A DNA stretch of 64,000 bases from Maniola hyperantus (taxonomy: Eukaryota; Arthropoda; Insecta; Lepidoptera; Nymphalidae). The stretch spans positions 7,378,001 to 7,442,000 of the forward strand of contig NC_048538.1 in assembly GCF_902806685.2 (NCBI RefSeq). The letters are read 5' to 3'. A program made the position numbers and the translations under genes. Every line of letters begins with the position of its first letter. Within the stretch, counting starts at the first letter, position 1. Shown piece after piece: positions 57,580 through 64,000 of this stretch. The notes beneath the pieces were generated by a model. It saw only the letters and a list, made by a program, of their open reading frames with translations, was not told where the DNA came from and ran no database searches.

Positions 57580-57716
57580 TAGTACTTTACATTTACTGCT
57601 GGAAATATTAGTCATGCGTATGAAAAATTGTATAAGTATTATGCCATCTAGTGCTGCTACATACAAGGACTGGATTCTGGAAGACACGTCAAATGACGTC
57701 CTACAAAACAGAAAAC

Positions 57717-57722
57717 AATAAA
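57717..57722 (+). terminator. Probable rotatin polyadenylation signal
   Basis: AATAAA 138 bp after the stop; another AATAAA is at 57903-57908 in a T-rich context. Either may be used. Confidence 0.55.
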
Positions 57723-57954
57723 ACTTTAGATATACCATAATAGGTCCATTAAAGGCCATATTTCAGAAAAGACAGGGAGGAAGTAAGTTTTGCTAAGACT
57801 ATTGCGGAAATTGATGTGTTCGATGGAATTACCAAGAAAATTATGAATTGATCAGTATTCTGTAATTACAAATAGGTACGTATTATTTTAAAAACGTAAT
57901 GAAATAAATTTTATTATAACGCATATTTATGTTCTTTCATTTATGGCGTCGCTT

Positions 57955-58260
57955 CGCTTGCTTTACCTGTTGGCGCGCTCTTCAAAAGGCTCATGTCCAG
58001 CAGTGGACGCATACAGGTTAATGGATTGAATTAAATTGGATTGTTTTGTTTGTAATAGGTGATCTAAAATAGGTGAGTACTTCGATTAGATCGCAATGAG
58101 CGGTGATAGCCTAATGGTTGAAACTTTAACGGTGAAGAAAAATATCGTGAGGAAACCTGCATGCTCGAGAATTCTCCGCAATTTTCTCAAAGATGTGTGA
58201 AGTTTGCCAACTTTTCGTATTGGGTCAGCGTAGCAGACTATGGCCTAAACCCATCTCACA
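57955..58260 (+). repeat. LINE 3' tag and SINE T fragment
   Basis: CATGTCCAGCAGTGGACGCA (RTE-like 3' end, 57990-58040), then GATAGCCTAATGGTTGAAAC joined to a SINE T body (58100-58260). 58261-58880 shows nothing recognised. Confidence 0.5.
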
Positions 58261-58883
58261 TACATAATATAACATAACATATTCATTAACACCCAATATG
58301 AAAAAATGATTTTGAGTTTGAGTTCGATAAACTGAATTGATCTAAATTTTCGTTCCAACCGTGCATTTAGTCAATGATTGCGATCGTCACACTAACTTTG
58401 GGAGATTAAACTACCATACGAAACAATATTATTACAATATTTATTACAAAGCAATACGTTTCTTATCATTTTCTGATTGCCACAATTCGGAAATGACCAG
58501 ACACATTAACGACTCGCTCGACAAATCGCTATTAATGTTTTTTATCGGCAGACTATCGCTAAGAATGTTAAGTAGGTAATTATCCTAATCTCTTAATAAG
58601 TTTTAGCTCTAAAAACTAGGTACCTAAGTATATACTTACAAATATAAAATAAATGCATTTTTTACCTAATAGTGGTGAGTCAAGTGTCATGTTTCTTTAT
58701 AAAGGCGTCCTATAACTTTATTATTCTTATAAATCCTAGGTTAGGGCTATACGTACGACGTATTATATCGTTTAATTTCTATGATTCTAAAACCTAAAAA
58801 CATCTTCATAAAATACATGGTGATTTACTACAGTTGCAGTAGGGACAAAATAAATGATAAGAGGTACCTACCTAATGAACTAA

Positions 58884-59226
58884 GAGCCAGCGAGTGCCAG
58901 ACCTTCGTTATTTTATAAAAGCTGAAAGTTTCTCTGCGTATTGTCCTCAACACTAGGAGGAACGTTTGTTTGGATCATGGTGGCTTTGGGAGATAACAGG
59001 TAGGTACCTAATACAGTTGTAAAAAATCTTACGTCAAATATAAAGTCTAATTTTTATATATTTCCTTTAGAATAGTATTATAAATCACGCTGGCGTTGCT
59101 ATGATAATGATAAATGATATCTCCCAAAGTCCATGACCCAACAAACATTGCTCCCAGTGTTGGGGACAATACGCAGAGTAACTTTCAGATTTTATAAAAT
59201 AACGAAGGTCTGGCACTCGTTGGCTC
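58884..59226. repeat. Inverted repeat with 115-bp or longer arms
   Basis: Left arm GAGCCAGCGAGTGCCAGACC ... GGCTTTGGGAGATAACAGG; right arm ATATCTCCCAAAGTCCATGA ... TGGCACTCGTTGGCTC. A third, single-arm copy sits at 8917-9100. Confidence 0.8.
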
Positions 59227-59339
59227 TCTCTATAACTGGCTTGTGTATTCACGATGAATACTTATTCTATCTGCGCCGACGTCACTTGTTTATTAATTGT
59301 AAATAATGTAGGTAGCTATAGTAAATAATATTATTATAA

Positions 59340-59774
59340 CAGCAAACCCGCAGTGGACGGCCTCCTTTCCGGAGGTAAGGCGGCAATATATTGGCACGTT
59401 TCGTTTATCTTGTTTCGTGGTCGGCGGACGACGTATCCGTATTTTAATGGTAGCCTAAAGCTCGAAGGATAATATAGTGATCGACGCGATATTGTTAAGG
59501 AAGTATGAATTACTCATTATCGCCATAAAACGTGATAATCTGCGTCAGTTCGCCGGGCGAGTGTCGGCGAGATCGCGCCCCTGCCGCGGCGACCGGCGAC
59601 CGAGCGCTGGCCTAGTGTGGTACAAGACGCGCGTTGATCAATAAGGAACAATGAATCCGCGAAACGGTCGCCGCCGGCAAGCGGACATCTGATCCAATCG
59701 TTACGGGATCGCGTCACGAACTCCCGATCCCTTTGGCCCTTAGCCAGCGCGGTTTTGTGTGTTGTGAATTAGAA
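59340..59774 (+). promoter_or_regulatory. GC-richer 5' region of the next gene
   Basis: CpG-rich compared with the window (CGCGCCCCTGCCGCGGCGAC near 59575). It probably contains the promoter and 5' UTR of the gene whose ATG is at 59775. No TATA box identified. Confidence 0.45.
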
Positions 59775-59849
59775 ATGTCACCGCCGCGATTCAACTTTCC
59801 ACCGGAGAGTTATTCTGCAGTTTACACCAGCGAAGTTCCGAATGCGAAT
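59775..59849 (+). CDS. Unrecognised gene, exon 1 (25 codons)
   Basis: ATG in context GAAATGT; reads MSPPRFNFPPESYSAVYTSE then VPNAN before GTGAGT. Phase 0. Pro- and Ser-rich, no signal peptide. Linked to the two exons below by phase, splice sites and reading frame; I do not recognise the protein. Confidence 0.6.
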
Positions 59850-60104
59850 GTGAGTATGTTTGTATCGGCGAATGGCGAGTGACGACGTTATCGGTCCGAG
59901 GCATGCGTGCGCGCACCGTCAAGGCCACGAACGGTGTACATTAGTGCCAATAGTGCATTCAACTCGTCTTTTTGAAATAGATCAATAAGTAAGTAGGTAC
60001 CAATCTGAGCTGAGTAAGCTTACGTAGCAACCTAAGAACTCAATTAAATTGATCAAAATCACTTGTATTTTTAATGTATATAGGCAAGGCATATCTACCT
60101 AATC

Positions 60105-60335
60105 TATTAAATATATAAAAGGAAAAGGTGACTGACTGACTGACTGACTGACTGACTGGTCTATCAACGCCCAGCTCAAAATACTGGACGGATCGGGCTG
60201 AAATTTTGCATGCAGACAGCTATTATGACGCAGGCATCCGCTAAGGAATATTCAACCGCTAAGGAGGGTAAAATAGGGGTTTGAAATTTGTGTAGTCTAT
60301 CTACGAAGACGATGTCGCGAACATAAGCTACTAGC
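60105..60335 (+). repeat. H2 Helitron-like repeat
   Basis: AAATATATAAAAGGAAAAGG, (GACT)n, ends GCGAACATAAGCTACTAGCTAGT. Confidence 0.75.
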
Positions 60336-60476
60336 TAGTACCTACTTAAATAAAGCTCCAAATAACTTTCAGTGTTTGACAAAATAGGTAGGTACATTAT
60401 TAAAATTATAATATTGTGTTTGTTGTTCATTTAGGTAGGTACCTCCTTTTTGTTTTTTAAATTCCTACCCATGCCC

Positions 60477-60752
60477 TACCCATATTATAAATGCGAAAGT
60501 GTGTTTGTTGGTTTATTGGTTTGTTGATTTGTCCTTCAATCACGTCGCAACGGAGCAATGGATTGACGTGATTTTTTGCATGGGTAGGTATACCTGCCTA
60601 AAGACCTGGAGAGTGACATAGGCTACTATTTATCCTAAAATATCGGGAATATTCCGGAATAATATTATATCCGGAAAATCAAACAGTTCCCACGGCATTT
60701 TCAAAAACCTAAATCCACGCGAATGAAGTCGCGGGCATCAGCTATTTTACAA
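60477..60752 (+). repeat. H1 Helitron-like repeat
   Basis: ACCCATATTATAAATGCGAA to GAAGTCGCGGGCATCAGCTA, with a small insertion near 60640. 60753-61425 shows nothing recognised. Confidence 0.75.
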
Positions 60753-61427
60753 TAATTCTTAATTCTATAACGCTTTAGCCTCTAGGTACCTATACATTAT
60801 ATAAACGGCTAAGGCGTGCTTATAAACGCAGAGTTCATAACTCGGAAGCTACATCTGCTTTGTTCTTTTGTTTACTCAAGGTTAAAATAATACAGGGATC
60901 GTAATGGCCCGAGAGCCCGTAGTAGAAAACTTTGAGAACGTGCCTGATAAAAGCTGGTTTATAAGGCGGTTTTGTGTTACCTACTTAGGTAGATAAATAT
61001 GCAATGTAAACTAGACCCTAGCAGGCCAAGACCGCAGTGGCTTAGCAAGTTTATGATTACTAGCTGATTCATTCGGGTTAAATTTCATATAGTTACCTAT
61101 CTGGCTATAGGTACTTACTAGATATAGTAACTGTCTAATGGTGAAAGAATTATTAAAATCGGTTCAGTAGTTTCAGAGTTTACCGATTATAAAAAGCAAA
61201 TCTTAAAGTATTCAAGGAGATCATGATAAAAGCCGAGGTTGGTACATAGAAATACTTAGTAGGTATGTTTGTTTAAATATTGTAGGTTAGGGTTGTATTT
61301 TACCTACCTTAGTATACCACATGAGTAGGTGTTGGTACCTCAGTAAATATAAACAAAGTTATTATGCTAGGACAAGGCTGGGTCTGAAATCGCATATAGG
61401 CAGGTAACTATTCTGGGTTGATTTTGA

Positions 61428-61765
61428 AAAACCGGCCAAGTGCGAGTCAGGCTCGCGCAATGAGGGTTCCGTACTACAGTCGTATTTTTTCGACATTTTG
61501 CAGGATAATTGAAAAACAATGATACATAAAAATAAATAAAAATCTGTTTTAGAATGCACAGGTAAAGACCTTTCATATGATACCCCACTTGATATATAAT
61601 AGTTGTCTTACTTTGAAAATTGAAAATACTAATTATTAGTTTATGACCACTATTTAGGTAGTTTTTTTTGTGTGATGCCACCCTAAATTCAAGGTTTTCA
61701 GATTTTTCCCCAAATGTCAGCTATAAGATCTACCTACCTGCCAAATTTCATGATTCTAGGTCAAC
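61428..61765 (-). repeat. S-family repeat
   Basis: AACCGGCCAAGTGCGAGTCA, GGTTCCGTACTACAGTCGTA, to TTCATGATTCTAGGTCAAC; reverse orientation. Confidence 0.8.
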
Positions 61766-61840
61766 TTTTGAATCTTGGAAGATTTGAATTTAAACTTCAC
61801 TGCACCTATTTCATGCCATCGTTACAGTGGAACACTCTGC

Positions 61841-62001
61841 ATGCTGATTCGCTATGATAGCCACCGAGCTCATTTGGTATTGGTCTACATTGCTGCTTCA
61901 CTGAGTGATATTAAAATGATTTTTCGTAGAAAACCTTCGATGAATTAAAAATAAATGTCAACTAAATGCTAACTCTGTGGCTATCATAGCGAATCATCCT
62001 A
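61841..62001. mobile_element. MITE
   Basis: GCTGATTCGCTATGATAGCC and GGCTATCATAGCGAATCAT inverted ends. 62005-63006 shows no recognised repeat. Confidence 0.75.
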
Positions 62002-63006
62002 CTGAAAATTGTAATATGTACGCAGTTCCACCTAAAATACATACCCATCTATTATTTTATAAAAATAATGAAATCAGGCAGTGTAGAAGAAACAATACAA
62101 ACTTTCAGCTTCTATTAAAAACCTCAAAATACCCGACAGGCTCTCTAGCCAATAGCCATAGCTAATGCTCAAACTCGGGGTGTAGGTGTTTACATTATCG
62201 TGCTCCGGCGCAATTTATACATAACCCAAGCCCAAGTTTAATCACTGCATAGCATAACTAATGTGCCATATTGTGGTTATTTATTTTACGGTAGATAGGT
62301 ACTTGTCCCGACTCCCGATCTCAATATTATAGGTACCTAGGTACTAGGTAGTAGGAAGGTAGATGATTTAAAAATATTGTAAATATGTTAGGAATGACTT
62401 CCACACTCATGTAGGGTTATTGCAATTAGAGTGCTCATCAAATAGGACCACAGTTCATAACTGCATAGGTGGCATTGGAAATAAACCGTGGTGTAACCAG
62501 AACGTTATTGTTATACTCCCTAGTCCCTAAACGCAATTCAATAACTGTTTGCCTCATTTTGTAGTTTTAGTGATTTAGTATCTTTCAAGCCCGCAATGTA
62601 TAGCGTGCAAAACTCGGGTCAATGCCCCGCCTACGACGCGGTATTGACTCCGAGTGGCCTATTTACGGAACGTTCGTTGACCATTAGCGTCAGTCAGATG
62701 TTTTATTTGCAATATATAGTTAAATTTAATAAAATAATCTGTTTAAAAATTAGGTTACGATCAAAACGGTTGTGTTAAACTACACTGCACTCAGTACGTC
62801 CCGTTCGTTCCGGTAAACAAACAAAGAACCTCGGGTAAATGCCTAAAATTACTCTTTTAGCCAACCAATAAACCCTCTTTAATCTTAGACCGCGCCGACA
62901 CCTTGACCATAAAAATGAGGTGTTGTTGTATAAATTAATTGTCATGATCACATCAGGTAACAATAAAACTGAAAATAATTATTATTTAATGTGTTAATTG
63001 CCACAG

Positions 63007-63108
63007 GTGGTGAACTCTAGACCTGCAAACATTCCTGATGGCCAACTCTCACCGGTATCCAATGTTAACGCATCTCCGGATTCTCTTTTCAGCTGCTTTC
63101 ATTGTGCT
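63007..63108 (+). CDS. Unrecognised gene, exon 2 (34 codons)
   Basis: Acceptor TAATTGCCACAG; reads VVNSRPANIPDGQLSPVSNV then NASPDSLFSCFHCA before GTAAGT. Phase 0 at both ends. Confidence 0.65.
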
Positions 63109-63167
63109 GTAAGTATTGTGTATACAGTGTGTGTGTGTGTGTTTGGCTCATGACTTTGAGCTGTAGA

Positions 63168-63372
63168 TATATTATACTATAGACTACACAAATTTCAAAC
63201 CTCTAAACGTCATAATAGCTATATGCATACCAAATTTCAGCTCGATCCGTCCAGTAGTTTGAGCTGTGCGTTGATAGATCGGTCAGTCAGTCAGTCATTC
63301 AGTCAGTCAGTCAGTCAGTCAGTCAGTCAGTCGTTAGTTAGTCAGTCAGTCAGCTTTTCCTTTTATATATTA
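63168..63372 (-). repeat. H2 repeat with (CAGT)n expansion
   Basis: ATAATAGCTATATGCATACC, GAGCTGTGCGTTGATAGATC, then about 75 bp of GTCA repeats, ending TTCCTTTTATATATT. Confidence 0.75.
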
Positions 63373-63398
63373 TTTTAGAATATTACTTTTCTTTTCAG

Positions 63399-63452
63399 TT
63401 CCGGAACAGCATCAACATTATTCGGAAAGAAAAGAATGCAAGGAAATCTAAA
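63399..63452 (+). CDS. Unrecognised gene, exon 3 (18 codons)
   Basis: Acceptor CTTTTCTTTTCAG; reads FRNSINIIRKEKNARKSK before GTGAGT. Phase 0 at both ends; strongly basic end. The gene presumably continues beyond the window; 63453-64000 is intron-like with nothing recognised. Confidence 0.6.
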
Positions 63453-64000
63453 GTGAGTTTTCAATGTTGTTCTATTTATCTCACTTTGCGTAACGACATC
63501 ACGATACAGGTCCATTTTCAAATCAGTGGTAATAACCAAAATCGACAAATTAGTGTTCTTCGAGGCACAGAGGTAGGTACTTAAGGCCTAAGTAATTTAA
63601 AAACTCCCACCTTACCCATCCAGTTAACGAATTGGATTTTCTCTCTGCGTCGTATTTCTCTTTGCTGATTATGGCAACCCTTTTCAATTTATCATTATGA
63701 TAGGAGTTTTCTTAGGATAATTAATGCGGTGGGTTCCGAGATTTTTCAACATGCGCTGGTGCAACTAGGCCAAACCATACTTAACCTGTTACTCTGCATA
63801 ATAATTAATACAGTAAACCTATACGGTCCTATACCTACTAAATAATTACTAATTAGCTATCTAGTTGTAAGCTGTACGTGCGTGATTGTTTCACAAATTG
63901 AAGAGTAGCTGTCTATCTGTGTACCAATAATACGTGGATAAATATTAATTACTTAATTCATCAATGTATGTAAGTAATTAATTGATTACTACCATGTACT

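Noticed and set aside
62596..62778. 60-aa ORF beginning MYSVQNSGQCPAYDAVLTPS as an extra exon of the downstream gene
   Set aside because: No fitting donor or acceptor and no phase link to the exons at 59775 or 63007.

Overview
This window is nuclear DNA from an insect, almost certainly a lepidopteran (moth or butterfly). The reasons are the AT-rich sequence, many short phase-compatible exons in long repeat-filled introns, a CYP3-clan (CYP6-like) P450, and dozens of short interspersed repeats ending in a CTAGT-type terminus that resemble the non-autonomous Helitron-like repeats of Lepidoptera. Nothing bacterial or CRISPR-like is present.

Most of the window (216-57579, + strand) is one gene, the centriole/basal-body protein rotatin (RTTN; Drosophila Ana3). 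I resolved 32 coding exons by hand. Their splice phases join without conflict into one 6,072-nt reading frame (2,023 aa plus stop), from an ATG at 216 to a TGA at 57579. One intron (10943-11208) uses a GC-AG pair. Four exons (13, 16, 23, 30) have degenerate partial copies beside them, so exon-sized segments have been duplicated repeatedly in this gene.

Intron 18 (17449-28654) holds a 5.9-kb Ty3/gypsy-type LTR retrotransposon (18852-24777) with apparently identical 117-bp LTRs, a tRNA-Arg-type primer-binding site, an 89-codon leader ORF for a Cys-rich single-pass membrane protein, gag, and a pol broken by two compensating single-base frame changes. It has no env-like ORF. A 5'-truncated minus-strand LINE (about 25009-27430) lies beside it. 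Intron 21 (31832-46386) contains a complete two-exon cytochrome P450 gene (39081-41268, 492 aa, + strand) and several TIR elements, including a PIF/Harbinger-like element (43223-44632) invaded by other repeats.

Downstream of rotatin (57580-59774) is a repeat-bearing spacer and then a GC-richer stretch. From 59775 a second, unrecognised + strand gene begins: I see three short phase-0 exons (59775-59849, 63007-63108, 63399-63452), and it probably runs out of the window.

The remaining sequence is intronic: tRNA-derived SINEs, RTE-like LINE 3' ends, palindromic MITEs, and two abundant Helitron-like families, here called H1 (ends GCATCAGCTAGT) and H2 (ends CATAAGCTAGT). A third family, S, begins near CCGGCCAAGTGCGAGTC and supplies the splice acceptor of rotatin exon 10. 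Repeat boundaries are read by eye and are approximate unless a target-site duplication is given.
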